The notes: generated from the letters alone by a model not told the origin. A stretch of 64,000 bases of DNA from Clostridiales bacterium (GCA_003533505.1 DQGD01000007.1:5675-69674), one strand, 5' to 3'. Positions 1-9,327 are shown, counted from the stretch's first letter. Translations and numbers: made by a program.

Positions 1-22
1 ATTATATATGAGAGGTAAGGAA

Positions 23-1492
23 ATGAAATTAGCTAAAAAACTTTGTTTAAGTCTTGCGTTAGTATTAGTCGGAACATGTTTTGCTGCATGCGGTAAACGA
101 CCTAATGGCGAACAAACATTTACTTACGAACAAGTAATGGCTAAATTTAATGGCGAAATAGAACAAAATGCAACTATTCGCGTCCTTGATAATCAAATGG
201 CCATTGAAACGGGACATTTAAAGGAGGTTTTGGCTGCCTTTAATGAAGAATATAAAGAATACAACGTAAATGCCGTGGACGCGAATATGGATCAATATAT
301 CGATTTGGAACAAAACGGCCCGGACGGTTACGGTCCCGATGTTCTTTATCAGGCGAACGATATGTTGATGCGATATGCGGAAGGCGGGCATGTTTTGCCC
401 TTACCTACGGAAAAATTGGATATCGAACAAATCCCCGAAAACGTAATGGACGCATATAAACTAAAAACATATAATCTCGATTTGTATTATGGTATGCCCG
501 TTGCGCAACAATCTACGGTGCTTACATACAGAAAAGATTTGTTGCCTGCCGATTGGGAAACGAAATGGGACGATAACGAGAACGATATTCCCGATATGGT
601 AGAGAATATGAACGATTTGTATGCGTACAGCAAACAGGTCAAAGAAGAGTCTGACGGCAGCAAATACGGACTGTATATGTCGCTTGTCGATCAATATTTT
701 AACAGCGGTTATTTATTATCGTTCGGAGCGTATGTGTTTGGCGAAACGCATGACGACATAGGACTTAATACCGCCGGCTCTGAAGTCGGATTGAATTTGT
801 TTCGTGATTTAGCCGGAGTGTTGGGTTCCCGTTGTATCTCTCAAGATGCGACTACGCAAGTGGCTACCTATTTGACGAGCAAGGACGGTACCGTTTTCTG
901 TACGATAGGTACGCCGGATTGGCTGACCACGTTTCAAGAGAATTTGACAGCCACCTATAAAGCGCAAGGTGATAGCGCGGAAGTGGCTGCTCAAAAAGCA
1001 AAAGAAAATCTTGTTGTCGTAGCTCCGCCGAGATTGCCGAAAGACGGCAATGTTAAAAAAGAAATTAAGAATATGGATACCGAAACGTTTGAACCTACGA
1101 CTATGGGCGGGGTAAACGCGTTCGGAATCAGCTCTTACACCAAGTATCCTAAAGCATGTTTGGCGTTTGTCAAATTTGTCAGCAGTTATGAAAATGAAAA
1201 ATGGAGAAGTGAAGCGTTAGGCGCTGTTCCCGCTCGTACAGATCTGGCCGAAGAAATGGGGGGAGTTTCCGAAATTTTGGGAAACAGAGTTACAAGCGGG
1301 AAGGTTTATATGATGCCGTCCACTCGCGATACGCAATATATTTGGTCTCCGCTTTCTTCTATGTTTAATGACGTTGCAACGGATAACACAACTCGTGAAA
1401 ATCCGATTTATACAACGACGGATGCATTAAGGAAGGCTTTAGACAAATTGGTAAAAGATATAAAATCCGCAATGAACATTGGTAAGAGCTAA
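23..1492 (+). CDS. Maltodextrin-type ABC transporter substrate-binding lipoprotein
   Basis: Extracellular binding protein of a CUT1 (MalE-like) sugar importer, expected to hand malto-oligosaccharides to the two permeases that follow. I start it at the ATG at 23, because an in-frame ATG at 8 lies upstream of the ribosome site (AGAGGTAAGG) that serves 23. The 489-residue product opens with a lysine-rich signal peptide ending in a lipobox-like FAAC (Cys 23), so it should be lipid-anchored outside the membrane. The rest fits the two-lobed family 1 binding-protein fold, with a GAVPAR-type C-terminal region. The substrate is inferred from the phosphorylase and glucanotransferase in the same operon. 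The promoter lies outside the window. Confidence 0.88.
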   Translation: MKLAKKLCLSLALVLVGTCFAACGKRPNGEQTFTYEQVMAKFNGEIEQNATIRVLDNQMAIETGHLKEVLAAFNEEYKEYNVNAVDANMDQYIDLEQNGPDGYGPDVLYQANDMLMRYAEGGHVLPLPTEKLDIEQIPENVMDAYKLKTYNLDLYYGMPVAQQSTVLTYRKDLLPADWETKWDDNENDIPDMVENMNDLYAYSKQVKEESDGSKYGLYMSLVDQYFNSGYLLSFGAYVFGETHDDIGLNTAGSEVGLNLFRDLAGVLGSRCISQDATTQVATYLTSKDGTVFCTIGTPDWLTTFQENLTATYKAQGDSAEVAAQKAKENLVVVAPPRLPKDGNVKKEIKNMDTETFEPTTMGGVNAFGISSYTKYPKACLAFVKFVSSYENEKWRSEALGAVPARTDLAEEMGGVSEILGNRVTSGKVYMMPSTRDTQYIWSPLSSMFNDVATDNTTRENPIYTTTDALRKALDKLVKDIKSAMNIGKS

Positions 1493-1506
1493 AAAAAAGG
1501 GGGGAT

Positions 1507-2862
1507 ATGATTGTGGAAGAAAATATAATTATCACCAACAACAATCTAAATCCAAAGAACGAAGGAAAATTTTCATCTTATCAAGTTAAGTTGAGCTGTA
1601 TTTTTATGGGGGTAGGGCAATTATTCTGTAAGCAATTTACAAAAGGGATACTCTTAATTCTTTTAGAAATTGGTTTTATATTGTTTTTAGCCTTTTCGGG
1701 TGTTAGCAATATAATAGGAATATTTACGCTCGGTACTAACGAGGGTATTCCTATCATGGGAATACAGGGTGACAATTCTGTAAAAATGCTTGCTTGGGGA
1801 ATCACCACTCTGTTTTTGTGTGTTCTTTTTGGATTTGCTTACTATGCGAATATTAAAGACATTATATTTACGACGCAAGAAATTAAAAAGGGGCATCCCG
1901 TAAAAAACTTTGCAGAGAGTTGCTCGGCTTTAATTAACGGGAAATTTTATTTTCTTACACTGACAATTCCCTTGATATTTGTTTGTATTTTCAATATAAT
2001 GCCTATTTTCTTTACGGGATTAGTGGCGTTTACGAATTATGGCGGAGAAATTGTACCCCCTAAATTGGTAGATTGGATAGGCTTTTCAAACTTCAGTATG
2101 ATTTTTACTGTAAGTGAGTATGCCACGACCATTTTGAAAATACTCGGTTGGAACTTTATATGGGCGATTGGATCGACATTTATAAATTATTTTGGCGGTT
2201 TAGGTCTTGCTATTTTATATAATTCCAAATGCTTAAAATGGAAACGGTTTTGGAGAATCTTTCCGATGCTCGCCTATGCAATTCCCGGATTCATTACATT
2301 GACGGGATTCCGGTTTCTGTTTAGCGATAGTGGTCCGATATTAGCTTTATTGCGCGATTGGGGCTGGGTATCGGAAAGTTTTACATTTATAGGTTTTGAC
2401 TCTAAATGGTCTTTAAGACTTCTCGGTTTCTTTTCTTGCGCATGGATCAGTATTCCGTCGATAATGTTTTTGGCAACAGGCATTTTATCAAACGTCAATC
2501 AAGATATGTATGAGGCTGCTACTTTGGACGGAGCGAACGGCTGGAAACAGTTTCTGTATTTAACATTGCCGTTTGTACTATTCGCAACCACGCCGGTCTT
2601 ACTGAATTCATTTATCGGTAACTTCAATAACTTCAGTATCTTCTATTTTTTACGACCTGAAATCACTTATGATACTGCAAACTATTTTAACGCAAATAAT
2701 ACGGACTTATTGATCAACTGGATGTTTAATTTAACGGTCGATAAGAAGTTATACTCTCTCGGCTCGGCACTTAGTCTGATTTTGTTTGCGTTTATGGCAA
2801 TCTTTTCATTGATTGTGTATGTAAGTTCGCCTGCATATAAGAAGGAGGATACATATAAATAA
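1507..2862 (+). CDS. MalF-type sugar ABC permease
   Basis: First transmembrane subunit of the importer (451 residues). After a hydrophilic N-terminus and extra N-terminal membrane segments (about residues 40-60 and 90-115), it carries the usual six-helix MalF core. The cytoplasmic EAA loop is visible as YEAATLDGANGWKQF, which contacts the ATPase. The additional N-terminal helices explain why it is longer than the usual ~300 residues, as in E. coli MalF. An AGGAGG site lies just before the next gene, and the TAA stop overlaps that gene's ATG by one base (TAATG), suggesting translational coupling. No ATPase gene is in the window. Confidence 0.88.
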   Translation: MIVEENIIITNNNLNPKNEGKFSSYQVKLSCIFMGVGQLFCKQFTKGILLILLEIGFILFLAFSGVSNIIGIFTLGTNEGIPIMGIQGDNSVKMLAWGITTLFLCVLFGFAYYANIKDIIFTTQEIKKGHPVKNFAESCSALINGKFYFLTLTIPLIFVCIFNIMPIFFTGLVAFTNYGGEIVPPKLVDWIGFSNFSMIFTVSEYATTILKILGWNFIWAIGSTFINYFGGLGLAILYNSKCLKWKRFWRIFPMLAYAIPGFITLTGFRFLFSDSGPILALLRDWGWVSESFTFIGFDSKWSLRLLGFFSCAWISIPSIMFLATGILSNVNQDMYEAATLDGANGWKQFLYLTLPFVLFATTPVLLNSFIGNFNNFSIFYFLRPEITYDTANYFNANNTDLLINWMFNLTVDKKLYSLGSALSLILFAFMAIFSLIVYVSSPAYKKEDTYK

Positions 2863-3719
2863 TGGAAAAAGTAATCTCTAAAAAATTGAAGATAAGACCT
2901 GCAACGACCATAAAGGCAGTTATAGTGTATGTGATAGTTTTGCTTATCAGTTTTATATTTGCATTTCCGTGTATTTGGCTTATTCTATCATCATTTAATG
3001 CGAACGGCTCGCTGTTAACATTAGACGGTTTTTTCCCGAAAACATATAGTTTTGATACCTTTAAGACCTTATTTACCGAAAAAGTAGAACATGACTATAT
3101 GACGTGGTTTGGGAATACTCTTTTTGTCGCAGGAATAAGTTGTGTAATCTCTACGGTTCTTGTACTTGCGGTTTCTTATACGATGTCGCGTTATCGGTTT
3201 AATGGTCGTAAACAAATGATGAAGGCAACGCTGCTACTAAGTATTTTCCCGAACTTTATGAATATGACTGCCTTATTCGTCATTATGACGCAATTTGATT
3301 TAATCAATAATCTTTGGGGATTGATATTGTTGTATAGTAGCGGTGCGACAATGGGATTCTTGGTTCAAAAAGGTTTTTTTGATACTATTCCAAGTACCAT
3401 ATACGACGCTGCAACATTAGACGGAGCAACGGATTTACGGGTATTTGTTTCGATTACATTGCCTTTATCGAAACCAATGATCGTATATACGGCATTGACG
3501 GCTTTTGTTTGGCCGTGGAGTGACTTTATGCTGCCGAAACTTTTGTTACCGGATAAATCACAATGGACTGTTGCAATAGGTTTGAATTGGTTGGATGAGA
3601 GTAAATTTTCGATATTTGCCGCCGGTTCTGTATTTATCGCAGTCCCGATTGTTGCATTGTATATTGCGCTCTCCAAATATCTGATTCAAGGCGGTGCAGC
3701 AGGCGCAGTAAAGGAGTAA
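2862..3719 (+). CDS. MalG-type sugar ABC permease
   Basis: Second transmembrane subunit of the maltodextrin importer (285 residues, typical length). Hydrophobic segments are regularly spaced and the EAA loop reads YDAATLDGATDLRVF, preceded by a QKGFFDTIP stretch. The C-terminus ends in the KYLIQGGAAGAVKE tail that is characteristic of MalG-type proteins. The start overlaps the malF-like stop by one base, with a GAAGGAGGAT site 11 bases upstream. The phosphorylase gene begins two bases after its stop, so these genes are almost certainly one transcript. Confidence 0.88.
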   Translation: MEKVISKKLKIRPATTIKAVIVYVIVLLISFIFAFPCIWLILSSFNANGSLLTLDGFFPKTYSFDTFKTLFTEKVEHDYMTWFGNTLFVAGISCVISTVLVLAVSYTMSRYRFNGRKQMMKATLLLSIFPNFMNMTALFVIMTQFDLINNLWGLILLYSSGATMGFLVQKGFFDTIPSTIYDAATLDGATDLRVFVSITLPLSKPMIVYTALTAFVWPWSDFMLPKLLLPDKSQWTVAIGLNWLDESKFSIFAAGSVFIAVPIVALYIALSKYLIQGGAAGAVKE

Positions 3720-3721
3720 CA

Positions 3722-5971
3722 ATGGAGAAACAAAATTATATAGACGCACTCAAAAGGTTGAATACTGGAGAAAAAAGCGTTTCTCAACTATACAATGAGA
3801 TTTCTATGCTCGCAATGAGTTATATCCGAGCGGACGAGAAACCGAAACGTTGTGCACAGTATCTTTCGATTGAGTTTTTAATCGGCAGAGTATTTTATAA
3901 CAATCTGCTGGAACTCGGCGTTTTGAAAGAAACGGCGGGTATTCTCAAAGGAAAAGGGATAGATATTACCGTTTTTGAAGAGATTGAGGATGCCGCGCTC
4001 GGTAACGGCGGTTTGGGCAGACTTGCCGCTTGCTATATGGATTCGGGCGCCGCGGTCGGTATTCCTCTATACGGGTACGGAATCCGTTACAGATACGGTC
4101 TGTTCCGTCAGAAGTTCGAGAACGGGTATCAGAAGGAACTTCCGGACGATTGGCAGAGATTCGGGGATCCGTGGAGCATACGGAAAGAGCAGGAAAAACA
4201 GACAATCCGTTTTGCGGATATGGAAGTAGAGGCGGTTCCTTACGATATGCCGATTATCGGAAAACGAGTCAATGTTTTGCGTTTATATCAGGCGGAAGGA
4301 AACGAAAACGCTGAAAAAATAAGCGGTGTTTTGTATCCGCCCGACGATACGGAAGAAGGAAAGTTGTTACGGATTCGGCAGGAATATTTTCTTTCGGCGG
4401 CAGCCGTCGGCGACATAATCCGCGAATACGAAAAACGGCACGGAAACGATTACCGGCAGTTTGCTTTGGGAAACAGCATACAGCTCAACGATACACATCC
4501 GGTATTTGCCATTCCCGAACTGATTCGCGTATTGCAAGAGAAAGGATTGACGTATCGAGCGGCGTTGAAGACGGCAAAACAAGTGTTCAATTATACGAAT
4601 CATACGATACTGCCCGAAGCATTAGAGCATTGGGACGTTCGGTTGTTGAAAAAGATATTGCCTGAAATAACGGAAATATTGCTGTCCATCAATACTTCCG
4701 CCCGCTATCGTCACAGAAAAGAAGGCTACACGTCGCAGGAGATCGCCGCTACATCGATTTATGTACATTCCCGCCGCGCTATCTCTATGGCGAACACAGC
4801 GGTGTTCGTTGCAAATAAAATAAACGGAGTTGCCGAGATTCACTCGGAAATTATAAAAAGGGATTTGTTCGCGGCGGAATATTCGCATCATCCGGAAAAG
4901 TTTACGAACGTTACAAACGGCGTGGCGCAAAGGCGGTGGTTGCAACTTGCAAATCCCGAACTGTCGTCTTTGCTTGACAGAAAAATCGGACAGGATTGGC
5001 GGGAGCGGTTTGAAGAATTGGGCAATCTGAACGAGCATGCCGATACGGAAACGCTTTCGGACTTTATTCGGGTTAAAGAAGAGAAGAAAGCGCAGCTTTT
5101 CCGATACATTGAGCAAACGGAAGGCGTAAAAATCGGCGGGAACCGAATATTGTTCGCGCAAGTCAAGCGTTTACACGAATATAAACGACAACTTATGACG
5201 GCGTTTGCGTTGTTACGGTTGTATTATGATTTGAAGAATGGAAAGATCAAGGATTTTACGCCTTCGGTATTCCTGTTCGGAGCAAAAAGCGCACCGTCCT
5301 ATTTTCGAGCCAAAGGTATTATCAAATACATAAACGAAATCATAAAGCTGATAAATGCCGATCCCGAAACGAACAGTCTGCTTATGGGCGTATTCGTGAC
5401 TGAATATAACGTTTCGTATGCGGAGAAAATCGTAGCGGCAGCCGACGTTTCGTTACAGGTTTCGACGGCGGGCTTGGAGGCAAGCGGTACGGGCAATATG
5501 AAGTTTATGATGAACGGCGCGGTCACGCTTGGCACGATGGACGGAGCGAATATCGAAATCGTCGAAAAAGCGGGCGAGGAGAATAATTATATATTCGGTG
5601 CGCGCGTGGATGAGATAGAAAAACTCCGCGAGGGCGGTTATAATCCGAATACCTATCTGAAAGAACATGCGGACTGGAAAAAAGTTGTGCATACGTTGAC
5701 GGACGGAACATTTTCAGATGACGAAAAGGGGTATTTTGATGAATTATATCGTTCGTTGACGGTGGGAGCAAGCTGGCATAAACCCGATCACTACTTTATA
5801 TTCAGAGATTTGGAGGAGTATTATCAAGCCACATTACAGGTAAATCATGATTATAAAAATAGGATAGGTTTTGCGAACAAACAGTTCAACAATACAGCGA
5901 ACTCATTTTATTTTTCTTCTGATCGTTCTATTCGTGAGTATGCGAAGAAAATTTGGAGTTTATCTTATTAA
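3722..5971 (+). CDS. malP: Glycogen/maltodextrin phosphorylase (GT35)
   Basis: Cytoplasmic enzyme releasing glucose-1-phosphate from the non-reducing ends of alpha-1,4-glucans, using pyridoxal phosphate. The family signature is clear at about residues 584-612 (EASGTGNMKFMMNGA then GTMDGANIEI). The PLP lysine is predicted at residue 594. Other conserved blocks are NGGLGRLAACYMDS near residue 96, TNGVAQRRWL near 400 and KRLHEYKRQL near 482. At 749 residues it is slightly shorter than the E. coli enzymes. Start and ribosome site (AAAGGAGTAACA) are tight against the permease gene. Between glycogen and maltodextrin phosphorylase, the transporter context favours maltodextrin. Confidence 0.93.
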   Translation: MEKQNYIDALKRLNTGEKSVSQLYNEISMLAMSYIRADEKPKRCAQYLSIEFLIGRVFYNNLLELGVLKETAGILKGKGIDITVFEEIEDAALGNGGLGRLAACYMDSGAAVGIPLYGYGIRYRYGLFRQKFENGYQKELPDDWQRFGDPWSIRKEQEKQTIRFADMEVEAVPYDMPIIGKRVNVLRLYQAEGNENAEKISGVLYPPDDTEEGKLLRIRQEYFLSAAAVGDIIREYEKRHGNDYRQFALGNSIQLNDTHPVFAIPELIRVLQEKGLTYRAALKTAKQVFNYTNHTILPEALEHWDVRLLKKILPEITEILLSINTSARYRHRKEGYTSQEIAATSIYVHSRRAISMANTAVFVANKINGVAEIHSEIIKRDLFAAEYSHHPEKFTNVTNGVAQRRWLQLANPELSSLLDRKIGQDWRERFEELGNLNEHADTETLSDFIRVKEEKKAQLFRYIEQTEGVKIGGNRILFAQVKRLHEYKRQLMTAFALLRLYYDLKNGKIKDFTPSVFLFGAKSAPSYFRAKGIIKYINEIIKLINADPETNSLLMGVFVTEYNVSYAEKIVAAADVSLQVSTAGLEASGTGNMKFMMNGAVTLGTMDGANIEIVEKAGEENNYIFGARVDEIEKLREGGYNPNTYLKEHADWKKVVHTLTDGTFSDDEKGYFDELYRSLTVGASWHKPDHYFIFRDLEEYYQATLQVNHDYKNRIGFANKQFNNTANSFYFSSDRSIREYAKKIWSLSY

Positions 5972-5974
5972 CGT

Positions 5975-6012
5975 AAAAAGACGCAAAGCCGTTTCGCTTT
6001 GTGTCTTTTTGT
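5975..6012 (+). terminator. Hairpin terminator or attenuator between malP and malQ
   Basis: A stem of about 15 base pairs (AAAAAGACGCAAAGC with GCTTTGTGTCTTTTT, one G-U pair) closes an approximately 6-base loop and runs into TTTTTGTTT. It sits directly between the phosphorylase stop and the glucanotransferase start, so it probably lowers expression of malQ relative to the genes before it. Confidence 0.8.
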
Positions 6013-6021
6013 TTAGGAGGA

Positions 6022-7533
6022 ATGATGATAAAATATAAAAAACGCTCGGCGGGTATCCTATTGCACATATCTTCGTTGCCGAACAAGTACGGAATCGGAA
6101 CGCTGGGAAAATCAGCTTACGAGTGGATTGATTTGTTGGCTGATTGCGGAATAAGTTGTTGGCAGGTTCTTCCGCTCGTTCAGACAAGCTACGGGGATTC
6201 TCCGTACCAGTCCGCATACAGCGGATCGGGCAATCCGTATTTTATTGATTTTGACATTTTGGTAAAAGAAGGTTTGCTGAAAAAATCAGAGTTATCCGTC
6301 TGTCGTAATACAAAATCGAAAATCGACTATGCGTTTTTATACAAAAACAAATATGGCGTTCTTCGGAAGGCTTACGAGCGATTTGATATACAAAACGCCG
6401 ACTTTGTATCCTTTGTCGAGAATGGAATATTTGACGGCTACGCTTTATTTATGGCAATCAAGGAGAAGTTCGGCGGGGTATCCTTTGACCGATGGCCGGA
6501 CGAATATAAATTCGCCAAAAAGCGAAGTTTACGGAAGTTCAAAGCCGAAAATCAAAAAGAATATTTATTTTGGCTGTTTTTGCAATATGAGTTTTCCAAA
6601 CAATGGAATAAGCTAAAACGGTACGCAAACGAGAAAGGCGTTTCAATCATCGGCGATATACCGCTGTACGTCGCTTACGACAGCGCGGACGTATGGCTGA
6701 ATCCAAAGCTGTTTAAATTAAATACAGACCGCAGTTTGAAAAAGGTAGCGGGAGTTCCGCCCGACTATTTTTCCGCGACGGGACAGCTATGGGGGAATCC
6801 TGTTTATCATTGGGCTGTTCATAAAAAAGATAATTATAAATGGTGGGTGGAACGATTCCGTCAAGCGTTTGAATTATACGATGTAGTGAGAGTCGATCAT
6901 TTCCGCGGTCTTGACAGGTATTATGAAATCGATGCGGGGGAAACGACAGCCGTCAAGGGGAAATGGAAACACGGCCCGAAGTATGAATTATTCCGCACAG
7001 CAGAAAGTATTTTAGGAAAGCTGAATATCATAGCGGAAGATCTCGGTTCTCTCGATAAAGGCGTTTATCGTCTTATGGACGAAACCGGCTATCCGGGTAT
7101 GAAAGTTATGGAATTTGCGTTTGACGGGAATAAGAAAAATCCGTATTTGCCGAAAAATATCAAGGAAAATTCCGTCTGCTATACAGGTACGCACGATAAC
7201 GATACGTTATTGGGTTATATTAGCAAGCTGAAAGACGGCGAATATAAAATTTTCAAGGAGAGTTTAGAGAAGACGCTAAAAGAGGAAAATGTTCAATGTT
7301 TTCTTGAAAATAAAATAGAAATGGCAAAAGCGATAATGTTGTTAACAATGCGCAGTTTGGCGTATCTTGCCGTAATACCGATACAGGACATTTTACTGCT
7401 TGGAAGCCGTGCGCGAATGAATATGCCGTCCACAAGCGAGTGGAACTGGCAATTTAAGTTGCAACGCATACCGAACAGACAAGATTTATTTAATTTTTGT
7501 GAATTGGTAAAATCTTGCGAAAGAAGTCCGTAA
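6022..7533 (+). CDS. malQ: 4-alpha-glucanotransferase (GH77, amylomaltase)
   Basis: Cytoplasmic enzyme that disproportionates short maltodextrins so the phosphorylase can use them. Conserved blocks in order: SAGILLHISSLP (N-terminus), GDSPYQSAYSGSGNPYFID, GDIPLYVAYDSADVW, VRVDHFRGLDRY (nucleophile Asp in the DHFRG motif), IAEDLG (acid/base Glu) and YTGTHDNDT. About 500 residues is normal for a bacterial GH77. Two adjacent ATGs (6022 and 6025) follow AGGAGG at 6015-6020; the second has the more usual spacing. It completes the import-phosphorolysis-disproportionation set begun upstream. Confidence 0.93.
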   Translation: MMIKYKKRSAGILLHISSLPNKYGIGTLGKSAYEWIDLLADCGISCWQVLPLVQTSYGDSPYQSAYSGSGNPYFIDFDILVKEGLLKKSELSVCRNTKSKIDYAFLYKNKYGVLRKAYERFDIQNADFVSFVENGIFDGYALFMAIKEKFGGVSFDRWPDEYKFAKKRSLRKFKAENQKEYLFWLFLQYEFSKQWNKLKRYANEKGVSIIGDIPLYVAYDSADVWLNPKLFKLNTDRSLKKVAGVPPDYFSATGQLWGNPVYHWAVHKKDNYKWWVERFRQAFELYDVVRVDHFRGLDRYYEIDAGETTAVKGKWKHGPKYELFRTAESILGKLNIIAEDLGSLDKGVYRLMDETGYPGMKVMEFAFDGNKKNPYLPKNIKENSVCYTGTHDNDTLLGYISKLKDGEYKIFKESLEKTLKEENVQCFLENKIEMAKAIMLLTMRSLAYLAVIPIQDILLLGSRARMNMPSTSEWNWQFKLQRIPNRQDLFNFCELVKSCERSP

Positions 7534-7563
7534 TTCAATTACAATTTATATGAGAGCATATTT

Positions 7564-7873
7564 ATGGAAATAAAGAAGTCACAATACTTAAAAAAGCAGA
7601 AAAAGGGATTTTATGTTTGTTGTCCGATTTGCAAAACGGTTAACACGGGCGCAAAAAAGTCTTGACGGCGTAATAAAATGTTCTCAATGCGGCATGTTTG
7701 TTCACATTGTAATTGGTGACGAAAGAATTGTTGTAGATTTAGAATGGTTAAGAGGTTTTGACAGGGCGTCCGAAGTTTCGGAAGGCACTTATTTCTTGAA
7801 TGCAGCCCCATTAAATCTATCCGGTGCGGATGGCTCGCCATGCAGAGCTATACTGATTGTCGCCGAGAGATAA
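7564..7873 (+). pseudogene. Frameshifted small zinc-ribbon protein
   Basis: Read from the ATG at 7564, the frame gives a lysine-rich start and YVCCPICKTVNTGAKKS, then stops at 7663. The frame one base over continues directly with LDGVIKCSQCGMFVHIVIGDER. Joined at a run of six A residues (7653-7658), the two halves form one zinc ribbon with a CPIC and a CSQC knuckle, like the small cysteine-rich proteins found in Firmicutes conjugative elements. Either the gene is broken by a one-base slip or the A run was miscalled. The function is unknown. Confidence 0.55.
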
Positions 7874-7921
7874 ATTCCGATTGATAAAACTGCGTAAGGC
7901 AGGTGAATAAGTGTTATAAAC

Positions 7922-8254
7922 TTGAGAACGATTACATCATCAGATGAATCTCAAGTACGAAATTATGCAGAAAGCTGTTCGTGGAGAGCAGAAAAAACGC
8001 TGGCAAGTGCTATGGAGCATAATGAATTCAGCGATTTGGAAAGAGTTATTGTCGCGGTAGATAATGAAAAAATCTGCGGTTACTGTACAGTTTCAAAAAC
8101 GGACTGTATTCCGGATGCGGATTGTACACCTTATATCGGCTTTGTGTTTGTTGACGAGGAATACAGGGGTAACAGATTGAGCCAGCAGCTGATTGATTAT
8201 GTCGTTGATTATATAAAAGATATCGGCTATAACAAGGTGCATATAGTAAAATAA
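7922..8254 (+). pseudogene. Truncated GNAT-family N-acetyltransferase
   Basis: The 110-residue frame carries the first part of a GNAT fold: a beta strand pair (ERVIVAVDNEKICGYCTVSK), then GFVFVDEEYRGNRLSQQLIDYV, which covers the acetyl-CoA pyrophosphate-binding region, although the usual Q/RxxGxG/A reads YRGNRLS. Real GNATs continue with another strand and helix (an ..YEKxGF-like block). Here the frame stops right after KVHIVK and unrelated sequence follows. It uses a TTG start without a well-placed ribosome site. The C-terminal loss next to recombinase remnants suggests truncation by an insertion. Confidence 0.6.
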
Positions 8255-8256
8255 CG

Positions 8257-8430
8257 AGTAACGGGGAAACGTTCATAACGACGATAGGGATATACCTCGA
8301 TAAGGTTGCCGATATAAAATACCGAGCGGAACTAATGCCCGTCCTAACGAAAAAGCAAGAAAAAATACTTTCCGAACTAAACGAAAGCGAAGAAACGGAA
8401 GTGATCGAGTTTACACAAAAATTTGATTAA
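8257..8430 (+). pseudogene. Orphan ORF tail next to the truncated GNAT
   Basis: An open frame without a start gives about 58 residues (SNGETFITTIGIYLDKVADIKY, then LTKKQEKILSELNES, ending EFTQKFD). It begins almost exactly where the GNAT frame ends. It reads like the C-terminus of a real protein, with charged helical content and normal codon use, but I do not recognise the family. It is probably the tail of a gene whose front was lost when the GNAT was truncated. Confidence 0.35.
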
Positions 8431-8500
8431 AAAAAGAATGAGAAGGCGAATGCAGAAATGTGTTTGTCTTTTTTTATACGAAAAAACAGGAGGATAAAAA

Positions 8501-8914
8501 ATGTATTTTAAGAACGAAAAGCACAAAACGATTTACTTGTCATCAAAACAGAAGACGGAAAAAGAACAAGCCGTGCTTAACAAACTCGTGAGCGAGGTCG
8601 GACGAGCGTTAATCGGGGAATCGTCGTTTACGATAGATGTGCTGAACGCGTCGATAAGTGCTACAAAAGAGAAGTTAGCGGAATATGAAAAACAAATTCC
8701 GCAGGCATATAAAGAATATACCGATAAAAACGAAATTCTCGAACACCTTGACGGATATTATGATACATTTAAAGGATGGGCGAGCGAATTTGCTACGGCG
8801 AGCCGCGAACGGAAGAAGATGATAATCTGCAAACTCATAGACCGTATCGAGATAGGAAAGGATTACGATATCAGGGTAAAAATGAATATAAACTACGAGC
8901 AGTTTATCAACTGA
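8501..8914 (+). pseudogene. C-terminal remnant of a large serine recombinase
   Basis: The 137 residues match the C-terminal end of Firmicutes large serine recombinases. They show a QKTEKEQAVLNKLVSEVGRALIGES helix, a long coiled-coil (SATKEKLAEYEKQIPQAYKEY), then WASEFATASRERKKMIICKLIDRIEIGKDYDIRVKMNINYEQF. The catalytic N-terminal resolvase domain and zinc ribbon are absent, so it cannot recombine DNA alone. It has a strong AGGAGGATAAAAA ribosome site, which is odd for a fragment. A terminator follows at 8932. It marks a decayed integrative element. Confidence 0.75.
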
Positions 8915-8931
8915 TACCATAAAACTTATTA

Positions 8932-8966
8932 AACAGCGGGTTCTTTTACAGTACCCGCTGTTTTTG
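8932..8966 (+). terminator. Rho-independent terminator
   Basis: A perfect 10-base stem (AACAGCGGGT with ACCCGCTGTT) is followed by a T run, 17 bases after the recombinase fragment stops. Confidence 0.85.
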
Positions 8967-9022
8967 TCTTCGCAAAGAACATCAATGAGGCAGCGCAAAG
9001 TATTGTTTATTGAGATAATCTT

Positions 9023-9156
9023 ATGTCGACTAAAAATAATCAAATATCAATACGTAGGTCTACGCCGGAATATCTTACTTATGTCACGTCGGTTGGCGGC
9101 GGGAGGATGTAGAAGCCCGTTACGAAGATGAAAACATTTTTTTGCTTGTGCATTGA
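9023..9156 (+). pseudogene. Frameshifted N-terminus of a RhuM-like protein
   Basis: The ATG at 9023 gives MSTKNNQISIRRSTPEYLTYVTSVGG and stops at 9110. One base over, the frame continues as EDVEARYEDENIFLLVH and stops at 9154. Together they resemble the start of RhuM-type virulence/phage-associated proteins, which open with a short polar stretch, an RxSTxEFL-like block and a VEVRYEDExIWLTQ-like block. The expected downstream Fic-like or DNA-binding part is missing. This is a short broken remnant in the mobile-element scar. The family call rests on about 40 residues. Confidence 0.45.
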
Positions 9157-9288
9157 TATAAAAATATCCCATAGATGTATAAAAATTAGGATTTGATAAA
9201 ATAGTAGTCAAAAGGCATGAAGCGTTTAAGATTGAAAAACTATGATTGGAATGATAGTGTAGCTATTTCGTATGTGATAGCCAAGTGT

Positions 9289-9327
9289 GATGGTCTATAA
9301 GTCTTTTCTTGTAGACCATCATTTTTG
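9289..9327 (+). terminator. Rho-independent terminator
   Basis: The stem GATGGTCTA with TAGACCATC closes a short loop and is followed by ATTTTTG. It is not adjacent to an intact gene and probably belonged to the decayed element. Confidence 0.75.

Noticed and set aside
8..22. Upstream ATG of the first binding protein as the start
   Set aside because: The ribosome site lies between it and the ATG at 23, and starting at 23 gives a normal lipoprotein signal peptide.
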